Both the position numbers and the translations under genes were made by a program. Of a stretch of DNA of 64,000 bases, positions 41,730 through 50,403 are shown one piece after another. Location of the stretch: the NCBI GenBank assembly GCA_028817895.1, contig JAPPOQ010000009.1, positions 1-64,000 of the forward strand, written 5' to 3'. Origin of the DNA: Ahrensia sp. GTDB taxonomy: Bacteria > Pseudomonadota > Alphaproteobacteria > Rhizobiales > Rhizobiaceae. The notes below the pieces were generated by a model, which was given only the letters and a program-made list of their open reading frames with translations, made no database searches and was not told where the DNA came from. Position 1 is the stretch's first letter, and every line of letters begins with the position of its first letter.

Positions 41730-41754
41730 GTCCGATAATGCAAACTTATCGGAC
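41730..41754. repeat. 9-7-9 inverted repeat, possible recombinase core site
   Basis: GTCCGATAA (41730-41738) and TTATCGGAC (41746-41754) flank a 7-base spacer TGCAAAC. Geometry resembles crossover sites of tyrosine recombinases; it lies 45 bases outside the transposon end. No T-run follows, and it is not downstream of a gene end in a terminator-like way (tniQ ends ~100 bases earlier). Confidence 0.4.
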
Positions 41755-41833
41755 ATGCAAAGCGTGTGCATAGTGGGGCGGTTAACGGCAGATCATATGG
41801 TGTAAAGCGCCGCCATGGGATACACCTTGCGGC

Positions 41834-42808
41834 ATGGTTCGCTGGCTACCCACCACAGATACCGGTCCGCTAGGCCATCTGAAACTCCCGGCCTGGATCA
41901 CCTCGGCACCTGGCAAGACATCTGAAAACACAGCGTTCGCGGCGGGGGCCAGCTTCGCCATGCTCGACACCACCCTGCACCAAAACAGTGAATCAATCCC
42001 CAAGGACCTGCTGGCCAACCTGCTCGCCTTGAAAGCGGCCGTAGCGACATCGAAACTGGAAGGGCGGCTGGCGCGTGAGGCCGACATCCGGGATGCGTAT
42101 CATCTCGCCGCTCCAGGTGAAGACGGATTGCCGGTGCGCGGTCCCGATGGCGATCTGTTGGCCTGGTGGCGAGGGGCTGGACGGCTCCGGTTGACACATA
42201 GTGACTGGAGGGTCCGTGCAACCGTTCTGTTCGAAGAGCAGCACGCCGGCCTGTTTGGCAATTTGGCCGGGCCGGGCTTTGAGCGCGCCGCAACTGTTGG
42301 GCCGGTAGCTGCCGCTGTTGCTGCGTTGAAGGACGTCCTTGCCATCAATGACAGGGCTGAACGCGTCGCCTGTTTGATGGCGGACATTATCCTTGCCAAA
42401 TCCTTCGGCTGGGATCGACCGCTGCCGCTGACGGCGTTGCATCTGACCAAGGCCAGTTTGCGCGGTCTGCGGGACGGTGAGCGCGGAACCGAAATCGCAA
42501 TCGTCTTTTCGATCGCCAAGAGTGCGCAGACCGCGCATCGGATAGCCATCGATCTGGTGGTGCGGGCGAACGCCCTGCGGGCCATCGCGCCGAAGCTTCG
42601 CGCCAAGGGATCGGATGATGCCGTGGCAGTCTTCCTCACTGATGATGCGGTGGCACCCTCGGGCATGTTGTCGCCTCGCATCCAGGGCACGCGCACGCCG
42701 ATGACCGGCCGCGCCGCGCGGCGGCTCTGTGACCGCCTCGTGGAATTGGGCGTGGCACGGGAGCTGACGGGGCGCGCGTCCTTCCGGCTCTACGGAATCG
42801 CGTCATGA
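41834..42808 (+). CDS. DUF1403 family protein
   Basis: 324 residues matching DUF1403, a family of uncharacterised proteins largely confined to rhizobial and related plasmids: GASFAMLDTTLHQNSESIPKDLLANLLALKAAVATSKLEGRLAREADIRDAYHL, WWRGAGRL, LLMADIILAKSFGWDRPLPL-type and RAARRLCDRLVELGVARELTGRASFRLYGI. Stop overlaps the ScpB-like gene (ATGA), a pairing that suggests a joint chromosome/plasmid maintenance role. Function unknown. Confidence 0.82.
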   Translation: MVRWLPTTDTGPLGHLKLPAWITSAPGKTSENTAFAAGASFAMLDTTLHQNSESIPKDLLANLLALKAAVATSKLEGRLAREADIRDAYHLAAPGEDGLPVRGPDGDLLAWWRGAGRLRLTHSDWRVRATVLFEEQHAGLFGNLAGPGFERAATVGPVAAAVAALKDVLAINDRAERVACLMADIILAKSFGWDRPLPLTALHLTKASLRGLRDGERGTEIAIVFSIAKSAQTAHRIAIDLVVRANALRAIAPKLRAKGSDDAVAVFLTDDAVAPSGMLSPRIQGTRTPMTGRAARRLCDRLVELGVARELTGRASFRLYGIAS

Positions 42809-43407
42809 GCGTGGCGACTGCAAAGAAGCAAATCGCAAGTGAGGCTGCTGTCCCGTTTGATCGGGAGCTTGAGGACCTGCCTGCGGAGCTTCGCTGGCGA
42901 GAGTGGATGGGCCGCATCGAGGCGGTGCTCTTCGCCAGCGCATCGCCAGTCAGGCGCGAGGACCTCGCGCGTGTGGTAGGGCAGGGGACGTCTGTCGAGA
43001 TGCTGATCGAGGATATATCGTCCGAGCTCGCCGGCCGTCCCTACGAGATTGCCCGCGTCGCTGATGCCTGGATATTCCGGACCCGCCCTCAGTTTGCCGA
43101 CGCAATCAATGTATCCGCTGATCTCGGCGAGACGTCGCTCGCCTTCACCGAGATGGAGATGGGCGTGCTCTGCGCCATCGCCTATCATCAGCCGATCACG
43201 CGAGACGGACTGAAGAACATTTTTGGCAATGACATCAGTCGCGATCTCCTGGCCCGGTTGCGGTTCAGGCACTTGATTGCCAGCGGTCCGCGCGCGCCGC
43301 GTCCGGGCGCGCCGCATACCTTCGTGACGACGGATGAGTTTCTGGCGACGTTCGGTCTTGGTACCTTGAGAGACTTGCCGGAATTGGATCCCGGTGAAGG
43401 ATCTTGA
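42805..43407 (+). CDS. ScpB-like segregation/condensation protein
   Basis: 200 residues with ScpB-type winged helices: WMGRIEAVLFASASPVRREDLARVVG, YEIARVADAWIFRTRPQFADAI, TEMEMGVLCAIAYHQPITRDGLKNIFG and FVTTDEFLATFGLGTLRDLPEL. Chromosomal ScpB works with ScpA and SMC in chromosome condensation; here there is no ScpA, and the partner is the DUF1403 protein. Probably a plasmid-borne specialised version. Confidence 0.82.
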   Translation: MSVATAKKQIASEAAVPFDRELEDLPAELRWREWMGRIEAVLFASASPVRREDLARVVGQGTSVEMLIEDISSELAGRPYEIARVADAWIFRTRPQFADAINVSADLGETSLAFTEMEMGVLCAIAYHQPITRDGLKNIFGNDISRDLLARLRFRHLIASGPRAPRPGAPHTFVTTDEFLATFGLGTLRDLPELDPGEGS

Positions 43408-43494
43408 TGTAGCCGTTTGCTAATCACTCATCAAAGCTCTCTCTGCAGGACACATGGCAGGGTTTGTAGTGACCACCTGGAGACCATTCTAGTG

Positions 43495-43563
43495 AGCAAA
43501 TGGTGACACTTCTAATGGACAATTGGTGAGGTATCTAATAGACAACTCGTGAGACCCTCCACA
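43495..43563. repeat. Three tandem imperfect 23-bp repeats
   Basis: Units begin at 43495 (AGCAAATGGTGACACTTCTA), 43518 (GACAATTGGTGAGGTATCTA) and 43541 (GACAACTCGTGAGACCCTCC). They share CAA-N-TGGTGA-like cores with 23-base spacing, in the space between the ScpB-like gene and the AAA ATPase gene. Could be the end of a lost Mu/Tni-type transposon or a protein-binding array. Confidence 0.5.
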
Positions 43564-43623
43564 CCTGTCCGTTGGACACTTCAAGCCATGCCTGGTGGCG
43601 CACCCGGACGAAAACATTGGTCA

Positions 43624-44910
43624 ATGAGTGACACAGAAGCATATCTTCCAAGACACCTCATACCGGAACTGGAAGATGCCATCGCCTCAGCCCGTGTGGT
43701 CAATCTCATAGGCCCGCGGCAGGTTGGCAAGACAACCCTTGTCCGGGACCTGTTTGGCTACGGCCGTTTCGTGACACTGGACGATGCCGCAGTCCTGGCG
43801 GCGATCGACGCCGATCCCGAAGGTCAGCTCATGAGTCTTATGGATGATCTGGGAGATGCACCGCTCGTCATCGACGAAGCGCAACGATCAAAGAGATTGG
43901 CGCTGGCCATCAAGAGGATGGTCGATGCCAGCCGTAGGAAAGGTCAGTTCGTTCTCACCGGGTCATCCAACGTTTTCACAACGACCGAAGTCGCGGACTC
44001 TCTTGCCGGCAGGATGAGGACACTCAAGCTCTGGCCACTCACCGCTGCCGAAATCAAGATGGTTTCGGTCAACCGCCTGATGGACTGGGCGATGCAGAAG
44101 GCGCCGTCGCTTGATCAGATAGCCGATCCCGAACCCGTTAGCCGAGGCGATTATATCGATCTCATTCTTGCAGGGGGTTATCCGGAAACCCGAACCCTGT
44201 CTTTGCGATCACGGCAGCGCCAGTACCGCGACTACATCGATGCCGTCGTCGATCGCGATGTAGCGGACATTATGCCGGTCCGAAAGCCGGATGCCCTGCG
44301 TATCCTCATCGACCAGATGGCTGCCCGGACATCTTGCGAAATCAACACATCCGAACTCGCAAAACTGACCAAGCTGCAGCGTGTCACCGTCGACCAGTAT
44401 CTCGATATCCTGAAGCGCCTCTCGATGCTCACCAAGCTCGGCGCCTGGACATCGGGAGAAGCGAAAAGGGAGATCAAGACCCCAAAATATCACTTCGTCG
44501 ATACCGGCATTGCGTGTGCCTTGCGCCGGTTCAGGGAATCAACCTTCGATCCTGACGACACGCCGCAGGCTCTGGGCGGATTGCTCGAAAGCTACGTGCT
44601 GAATGAGATTCAGCGCGCTCTGCCGATGCAGGACAACGACTATCGGCTCTACCATTGGCGCAGCGCCGATCAACGCGAGATCGATATCGTGGTGGATGGG
44701 GGTAGCCATCTGGCTCTCATCGAGGTCAAGTCATCCGCGTCGGTGACTGCGGAGGATTTCAAGCAGATCAAATGGTTTGCAACCGACGGACCCGGGCGCA
44801 GCCGGACATGCAGCGGAATCGTGTTTTACCTCGGACGGGATAAGTTGACTTTTGGAGACAGAAGTTTCGCACTTCCGGTAAGTTCGTTGTGGAGTGAGTA
44901 TGGGACTTGA
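43624..44910 (+). CDS. AAA ATPase with DUF4143 domain
   Basis: 428 residues. AAA_14 ATPase domain: VVNLIGPRQVGKTTLVRDLF (Walker A), APLVIDEAQRSKRLALAIKRMVD (Walker B), FVLTGSSNVF; then DUF4143 with SYVLNEIQRALPMQDNDYRLYHWRSADQREIDIVV and LIEVKSSASV, a nuclease-like (PD-(D/E)XK) pattern. Widespread, function uncertain, sometimes linked to defence or stress. ATG 43624 chosen over upstream in-frame starts because MSDTEAYLPRH matches the family's usual opening. Confidence 0.83.
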   Translation: MSDTEAYLPRHLIPELEDAIASARVVNLIGPRQVGKTTLVRDLFGYGRFVTLDDAAVLAAIDADPEGQLMSLMDDLGDAPLVIDEAQRSKRLALAIKRMVDASRRKGQFVLTGSSNVFTTTEVADSLAGRMRTLKLWPLTAAEIKMVSVNRLMDWAMQKAPSLDQIADPEPVSRGDYIDLILAGGYPETRTLSLRSRQRQYRDYIDAVVDRDVADIMPVRKPDALRILIDQMAARTSCEINTSELAKLTKLQRVTVDQYLDILKRLSMLTKLGAWTSGEAKREIKTPKYHFVDTGIACALRRFRESTFDPDDTPQALGGLLESYVLNEIQRALPMQDNDYRLYHWRSADQREIDIVVDGGSHLALIEVKSSASVTAEDFKQIKWFATDGPGRSRTCSGIVFYLGRDKLTFGDRSFALPVSSLWSEYGT

Positions 44911-45202
44911 GTGAAAAGATTGATCGGCACCAAATCACTCAAAAGCCCGAGCCCCTCCGAGCTGGAAAAAGAAGCAGTTCGAAGCGCGCAGGGTTTTAGG
45001 CCGCTCAATCCCCAAAGCAGTCAAAAACGGTGGCGCGGCCACTGACCGGGGATGGGAGCAGCGGACCTTCGCTGCAAATTGGTACATCACACGCAGAACA
45101 GCAAATGCAGACAGGAATTGCGGATTTGAATGCGTCAAACTTTCCATGCTTTCTGGTAGTCGGGGCCACGCGAAGCAGGTTGGGCAGACTGATCCGGTGG
45201 TG
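44911..45202. other. Region between the AAA ATPase gene and the IS element
   Basis: About 290 bases with no gene I can support on either strand. Probably remnant DNA at the IS insertion point; no terminator-like hairpin is evident. Confidence 0.4.
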
Positions 45203-46321
45203 TGATCTTGATCCTCCCCCATTGAATTGGTCCATCCTATTGTTGAGTAAAAGGAGGACCACAGATGGGTATCAAACGCCACAAACCCGAAGAGATTGTC
45301 ACGAAGCTACGTCAGGTTGATGTGCTGGTTGGACAGGGAATGACCCGTCCTGATGCGATCCGTCAGGTGAGTATCACGGAGCAGACTTATTACCGCTGGC
45401 GCAAGCAGTATGGCGGCATGGGAACGGATCAATTAAAGGAATTGAAGAAGCTTCAAAAGGAGAACGAGCAGCTTCGTCGAGCGGTTGCCGATCTGACCTG
45501 GGACAAGCAGATACTGGCGGAAGCAGCACGGGGAAACTTCTAAGCCCCTCGCGGCGTCGTAAATGCATTGAGCTTGTACGCGGCAAGTTGGGTGTCTCCG
45601 AACGCCGGGCCTGCCGCGTGCTTGGTCAGCATCGTTCCACACAGCGTCATGTGCCAAGGGACCGTGAAGACGAAGAGCGGCTGGTCGCCGACATGATCGA
45701 GTTGGCTCGGCAGTATGGTCGGTACGGCTATCGGCGCATTGCGGCTTTGTTGCGCGATGCCGGCTGGCAGATCAACGATAAGCGTGTGGAGCGCTTATGG
45801 CGACGTGAGGGGCTGAAGGTTCCCAGCAAACAACCCAAGCGGAGCCGTCTGTGGTTCAATGACGGTTCCTGCATCCGATTGAGGGCCGAATATTCCAACC
45901 ACGTCTGGTCCTACGACTTCGTGCATCACCGTACCGATGATGGAAAGGCCTTTCGGACACTCAACATACTGGACGAGTTCAGCCGTGAATGTCTGGCGAT
46001 CCGTATCAAACGCAAGCTGAACTCCACTGATGTGATCGATGCACTCACCGATCTGTTCATCATGCGTGGTGTTCCCGCCTATATCCGATCGGACAACGGT
46101 CCGGAGTTCATCGCTGAAGCCGTCAGGAAGTGGGTTGCAGCTGTTGGCGCCCAGACGGCCTACATCACGCCAGGGTCACCTTGGGAGAACGGATATGTCG
46201 AAAGCTTCAACGCGCGGCTCAGGGATGAACTGCTCAATGGGGAGATCTTCTACTCACTCAAGGAAGCCCGGATCATCATCGAGGAGTGGAGACGTCACTA
46301 CAACACCAAACGCCCGCACAA
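45203..46321 (+). mobile_element. IS3-family element (IS407-like group), 3' end truncated
   Basis: The element starts near 45203 (TGATCTTGATCCTCCCCCAT, probable left inverted repeat) and contains orfA and most of orfB in the usual -1 frame arrangement. It stops abruptly near 46318-46321, after the codons for NTKRPH, where sequence of a fumarylacetoacetase gene begins; the last ~25 codons of orfB and the right inverted repeat are missing. This is a deletion or recombination junction, not a simple insertion. Confidence 0.75.
45265..45543 (+). CDS. IS3-family transposase OrfA
   Basis: 92 residues: HTH domain EEIVTKLRQVDVLVGQGMTRPDAIRQVSITEQTYYRWRKQYGG followed by a leucine-zipper-like helix LKKLQKENEQLRRAVADLTWDKQIL. 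Binds the element ends and is normally fused to OrfB by a -1 frameshift. AGGAGG precedes the start. Confidence 0.88.
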   Translation: MGIKRHKPEEIVTKLRQVDVLVGQGMTRPDAIRQVSITEQTYYRWRKQYGGMGTDQLKELKKLQKENEQLRRAVADLTWDKQILAEAARGNF

Positions 46322-46505
46322 CTCGCCCATCACACGTCGAGCGGCTGTCCGATGCGCGTGGATGATCTCCTGGGCTCCGGGACCATATCCGGGCCGGAAA
46401 AGGAAAACCGCGGTTCGTTGCTGGAGCTCTCTTGGGGAGGCAAAGAGCCCTTCAGCCTGGACACAGGCGAAAAGCGCAGCTTCATCGAGGACGATGACAC
46501 GCTGA
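45588..46505 (+). pseudogene. IS3-family transposase OrfB, C-terminus replaced
   Basis: Open frame of 305 residues; the first ~244 are a normal IS3 OrfB: RYGYRRIAALLRDAGWQINDKRVERLWRREGLKVP, then the DDE catalytic domain with HVWSYDFVHHR, IRSDNGPEFIAEAV and NGYVESFNARLRDELLNGEIFY, ending at HYNTKRPHNS. From about 46319 the frame runs through fahA DNA out of phase, giving an unrelated tail (ITRRAAVRCAW...). The usual SLGYRPPAP ending is gone, so the protein is probably inactive. The frame continues upstream of 45588 to overlap orfA, as needed for frameshift fusion. Confidence 0.8.
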
Positions 46506-46609
46506 CACTCTACGGGGCGGCTAAGGGTGACGGATATCAGATCGGGTTTGGTTCGTGCGAAGGAAAATTGCTGGCTGCTATGCCGATAGAGGAACCGCCA
46601 AACGCCTGA
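46319..46609 (+). pseudogene. 3' fragment of a fumarylacetoacetase gene
   Basis: In frame with 46319 the translation reads QLAHHTSSGCPMRVDDLLGSGTISGPEKENRG-, LLELSWGGKEPFSL, KRSFIEDDDTLTLYG and DGYQIGFGSCEGKLL, the C-terminal ~95 residues of fumarylacetoacetase (last step of tyrosine/homogentisate degradation). The 5' three-quarters of the gene is absent; the IS3 element abuts its break point. Not functional. Confidence 0.82.
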
Positions 46610-47071
46610 ATGCTTGGGTGAGACAAGTGTTAGCAGTGCCTGTCTCACCATTGTCTGCATCACTGCATGGACATCCAATCCAGATATCCAAATGCGATAC
46701 CGGGATACAACACTGGCGCGTTCGCCTTTGACGAACACGCCCTGAAAAAGAGGCTCCAGGGAAATTGTCGCGGCTTAGCGTTTTCCGAGCATGCGAAAAA
46801 TACCGCCGGTACGTTTGGCTTTTTTACCGGCAACGGAAACCGGACGGTGAGAAACTGCGGGTCGGTTGGTCAAGCTGTCGAAAAACATCACGGTTAGCAT
46901 GGGCTCAGTCCACTAAAATCCAGCGCCATTTGTTATGTCCGTACATGACAGAAATCGGATTTTTGAGGAATGCTGATTCGCCATGGTAGCCGTGCCGATT
47001 GTGAATAGCTCGCTGGCACATCGACTGCGCCCGGTAGATTTTCCAATCAAGCAGGCAGATTGATGTTGCCG
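46610..47071. other. Non-coding region between fahA fragment and hutC
   Basis: About 460 bases with no gene I trust. Near its start a 9-bp inverted repeat GGTGAGACA / TGTCTCACC (46617-46652 region) surrounds a 15-base loop; it lacks a T-run. Short frames here (for example plus strand 46667-46897, 76 codons) show no family resemblance and look like relics of rearranged DNA. Confidence 0.4.
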
Positions 47072-47773
47072 CTACACGACCGTTCTCATTTGATAGCCCG
47101 GATGGAAAACCAGACTTACCGCCGTAATCGCAGTGTCATTGTTCCAAGTGGTGCGGTCGATTGCGAAAAGAGCCTCGCCACCTTTGATACCCAGTCGTTC
47201 GGCAATCGAGTCATTGGCTATTGTCGCAGAAAAAGCGATATCGCCGTTTGTGAACGGTGCATTGGCAACGAGCCATTCATTCGCGCTCACCCGTGAAAAA
47301 TCCACATGCGCTATGTCCGGCACGGCCTCAAGATTGATCCAGCGATCAGAGATTACGTAGGGCTTGCCATCCGCAATATGCACGGATTGATGATGCAGCA
47401 ATCGCTCGCTGCTATTGAGGCGCATATTGGCACGAATGTGCAGCGGAGGCTCTTCGATTTTTGAGGAGAACACGGCATAGGAATAGGTCTGGTTCCGGCT
47501 TTCAATTTCCTCTCTAATGACGGGAATGCTCAGAGTTGCTTTGCGAACGGGGTTCGTCGCCACCCGTGTGCCCGCCTTGCGTTTTCGGTCCAGCAATCCG
47601 CTTTCGGCAACCGAACGAAGGGCGCGATTTACGGTTGCACGCGCGCAACCAAATTCCAAGGCAAGATCGGATTCATTCGGTATCAGTTGCCCAGGTTCCC
47701 ACTGGCGCGAGTGAATGCGCGACAGCACTTCAGCCTCGACGGCTTTCCAGTTATTGATGTTGGCGGTCGTCAA
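47072..47773 (-). CDS. hutC: Histidine utilisation repressor HutC (GntR family)
   Basis: 233 residues. GntR winged helix: WKAVEAEVLSRIHSRQWEPGQLIPNESDLALEFGCARATVNRALRSVAESGLLDRKRKAGTRV, followed by a UTRA effector domain that binds urocanate in this family. Start taken as TTG 47771-47773, which overlaps the hutF stop (TTGA) and gives the expected N-terminus; the longer open frame upstream lies within hutF. Represses the hut genes until urocanate accumulates; the likely operator is at 49158-49187. Confidence 0.87.
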   Translation of the reverse strand: MTTANINNWKAVEAEVLSRIHSRQWEPGQLIPNESDLALEFGCARATVNRALRSVAESGLLDRKRKAGTRVATNPVRKATLSIPVIREEIESRNQTYSYAVFSSKIEEPPLHIRANMRLNSSERLLHHQSVHIADGKPYVISDRWINLEAVPDIAHVDFSRVSANEWLVANAPFTNGDIAFSATIANDSIAERLGIKGGEALFAIDRTTWNNDTAITAVSLVFHPGYQMRTVV

Positions 47774-49137
47774 ATCGCATCTCCCAGGTCGCGCATCGTC
47801 TCGCGATAGCCGTTGACGAGTTCGTCGCGATCCACGTGTTGGCCGTCGCATACCATATGTCGTCCGGCCGCCCATACATCACGCACCATGCGGTCGTCAC
47901 CGGCGAATACATAGCTATCCAACAACACATCCCCTGCCTTGCCGTCCAGGTCGACATGGTTGGCATCCAGTGCCATGAGGTCAGCCCAATTTCCCTCTGC
48001 GATGGTACCTGTCTGCCGACCAGCCGCTTGTGCGCCACCGAGGCAAATCTCGTCGAGCAACCGTCGTCCGGTGGATTTCTCGCTCGTTGCCAATGCGGCA
48101 CGGGAACGGTCACGCAGGCGCTGGGAATAATCCAGGGTGCGGAGTTCTTCAGACAGGCTGATGCGGATGTTGGAATCCGATCCGACAGCGATTTTCCCGC
48201 CGGCATCTAACCACCGCAAACCATCGAAAGTACCGTCCCCAAGGCTGGATTCTGTAATCGGGCAAAGGCCGACCACGGCGCCGGTGCGAGCCAGACCTTC
48301 GGTTTCGTGCGGCAGCATTTGAGTGCAATGGATCATGCACCAGCGGTCATCGATTGGCAGATTATCGAGCGTCCATTCCGTTGGGCGCTTTCCCCACGCC
48401 TCCTCGACTTCGTCGACTTCCGCAATTTGTTCGGCAAGATGCATGTGGATGGGGCCATTTGTGCCAAGTCCCATGAGGGCCTCAAGACCATCGGCGCCAA
48501 CGGCCCGCAGACTGTGTGGAGCAATGCCTATATTGGAATCCGGGGCCAGGTCTTTCACCGCGCTGCCCGCATCTTCGAGCAGCCGGGCAAAACGATCGAC
48601 ATCATTGCCGAAACGAATTTGTCCATCGCCAAGCGGGCGCTGATCACATCCGCCAAATTGATAGTGAACTGGCAATAATGTGAGCCCGATGCCTGAGCGC
48701 TTGGCCGCAGCGACGATACGTTCTGACATCTCCGCCAGATTGTCGTAAGGCATGCCCCCCGGTTGATGGTGCAGATAGTGGAACTCCACATTTGTGGCAA
48801 AGCCCGCCTCCAGCATTTCCATCTGGACGAAGGCCGCGATGGTTTCCACATGCTGTGGGGTCAGACGATCAAGAAAACGGAACATCAACTGGCGCCATGT
48901 CCAGAACGTATCGTTCGGGTTGGGTCCACGACGCTCCGTCAGGCCGGCCATGGCGCGCTGAAAGGCATGACTGTGCGCGTTTACCGGCGCCGGCAGCAAA
49001 ATCTCGACTTGATGATCAGGCGAAGCCGGCGCCGTTTCTGAAACACCGGCAATGCGACCTGTTTCATCGATCTCGACAGTCACATCTTGTGTCCATCCGC
49101 CGGGCAACAATGCCTGCTTTGCATGAAGTTTGGTCAT
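47770..49137 (-). CDS. hutF: Formimidoylglutamate deiminase
   Basis: 455 residues, amidohydrolase that converts N-formimino-L-glutamate to N-formyl-L-glutamate and ammonia, the first half of the five-step hut route. Metal-ligand motifs: LPAPVNAHSHAFQRAMAGL, IHMHLAEQ, WCMIHCTQM and VGSDSNIRISL. The presence of hutF together with hutG indicates the formylglutamate branch (not HutE/FTCD type). ATG 49137 preferred over the TTG one codon before. Co-transcribed with hutC. Confidence 0.93.
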   Translation of the reverse strand: MTKLHAKQALLPGGWTQDVTVEIDETGRIAGVSETAPASPDHQVEILLPAPVNAHSHAFQRAMAGLTERRGPNPNDTFWTWRQLMFRFLDRLTPQHVETIAAFVQMEMLEAGFATNVEFHYLHHQPGGMPYDNLAEMSERIVAAAKRSGIGLTLLPVHYQFGGCDQRPLGDGQIRFGNDVDRFARLLEDAGSAVKDLAPDSNIGIAPHSLRAVGADGLEALMGLGTNGPIHMHLAEQIAEVDEVEEAWGKRPTEWTLDNLPIDDRWCMIHCTQMLPHETEGLARTGAVVGLCPITESSLGDGTFDGLRWLDAGGKIAVGSDSNIRISLSEELRTLDYSQRLRDRSRAALATSEKSTGRRLLDEICLGGAQAAGRQTGTIAEGNWADLMALDANHVDLDGKAGDVLLDSYVFAGDDRMVRDVWAAGRHMVCDGQHVDRDELVNGYRETMRDLGDAI

Positions 49138-49157
49138 CAAAGTTCCAGCTTGACAGT

Positions 49158-49187
49158 CTTAATATGTACAGACATATACATATTAAG
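49158..49187. promoter_or_regulatory. HutC operator candidate and hutI promoter
   Basis: Perfect 11-bp arms CTTAATATGTA (49158-49168) and TACATATTAAG (49177-49187) flank an 8-base spacer in the 72-base gap between divergent hutF and hutI. A TTGACA at 49150-49155 followed by CATATA 17 bases later (49173-49178) forms a promoter toward hutI that the dyad overlaps. Position, symmetry and a TGTA/TACA core fit a GntR/HutC site. Confidence 0.75.
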
Positions 49188-49209
49188 CGCAACTTGATCA
49201 ACTGTGTCC

Positions 49210-50403
49210 ATGCTGTTCACCAACGCAAAAATCGCAACCGTATCGGGTGACCAACCTTATGGTTTGATCGAAAATGGCGCCATCGTCACACAAGACGAGG
49301 AAATTGCCTGGGTTGGTGAAGCCGGCAATTTGCCGGACGAACATCGAAGCCACAAAGCTTATGACTGTGGTGGACGGCTCATCACTCCGGGCCTGATCGA
49401 CTGCCACACGCACATCGTCCATGGCGGCAATCGTGCAACCGAATTTGAAATGCGCCTCAAGGGCGCAAGCTACGAAGAGGTGGCCCGGGCAGGGGGTGGC
49501 ATCGTTTCCACCGTAACGGCAACCCGTGAGGCATCGGTCGATGATCTGGTGGCATCCGCCTTGCCGCGGCTTGACGCTTTGATTGCCGAAGGCACCTGCA
49601 CTGTCGAAGTAAAGTCGGGCTACGGTCTGGATGATGAAACTGAACAAAACATGCTGCGGGCAGCACGGAGACTGGAAAGCGAACGGCCCGTTCGTATCGT
49701 CACCACTTTCCTCGGCGCTCATGCAGTTCCGAAAGAATTCGGCGACCGTGCTGATGCCTATATCGACGGCGTATGCATCCCGACCTTGGAAGCCGCTCAC
49801 GCCGAAGGGCTTGTCGATGCGGTCGATGGATTTTGCGAGAACATCGCCTTCACACCGGATCAGATTGAGCGGGTCTTCGTGCAGGCAAAGGAACTCGGTC
49901 TGCCGGTCAAACTCCACGCCGAACAATTATCGAATATGGGCGGCACGCAATTGGCCGCGCGCTACGGCGCACTGTCCGCCGACCACATCGAATATGCCAA
50001 TGTGGACGATGCGAAGGCACTGGCCGCTTCGAGCACCGTGGGTGTTGTCTTGCCCGGTGCTTTTTACACGCTGCACGAAAAGCAGGTGCCACCTATCCAG
50101 CACTTGCGCGACCACAACGTCCCCATCGCCTTGGCGACTGACTGCAACCCTGGTTCCTCTCCCTTGGCCTCGCTCATTTTAACGATGAACATGGCCTGCA
50201 CATTATTCCGTATGACACCGGAAGAGGCGCTGGTGGGCGTGACGGCGAACGCAGCCAAGGCTCTGGGGCTGCCAGACGTCGGCACCATCGAGGCTGGCAA
50301 GCGGGCAGACCTTTGCATCTGGAACATCGAACATCCGGCAGAGCTTGCCTACCGCATCGGCTTCAATCCGCTGCACAAGCGCGTGTTTGGGGGCCGGATA
50401 TGA
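49210..50403 (+). CDS. hutI: Imidazolonepropionase
   Basis: 397 residues, amidohydrolase that opens imidazolone-5-propionate to N-formimino-L-glutamate. Motifs: [28 protein letters not shown] (metal and substrate binding), [31 protein letters not shown] and [15 protein letters not shown] 49210 preferred; GTG 49204 is in frame. First gene of the large plus-strand operon; stop overlaps hutH (ATGA). Confidence 0.95.
   Translation: MLFTNAKIATVSGDQPYGLIENGAIVTQDEEIAWVGEAGNLPDEHRSHKAYDCGGRLITPGLIDCHTHIVHGGNRATEFEMRLKGASYEEVARAGGGIVSTVTATREASVDDLVASALPRLDALIAEGTCTVEVKSGYGLDDETEQNMLRAARRLESERPVRIVTTFLGAHAVPKEFGDRADAYIDGVCIPTLEAAHAEGLVDAVDGFCENIAFTPDQIERVFVQAKELGLPVKLHAEQLSNMGGTQLAARYGALSADHIEYANVDDAKALAASSTVGVVLPGAFYTLHEKQVPPIQHLRDHNVPIALATDCNPGSSPLASLILTMNMACTLFRMTPEEALVGVTANAAKALGLPDVGTIEAGKRADLCIWNIEHPAELAYRIGFNPLHKRVFGGRI

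Noticed and set aside
46298-46738. 146-codon minus-strand frame across the IS-fahA junction
   Set aside because: Antisense to the fahA remnant and no recognisable domain.
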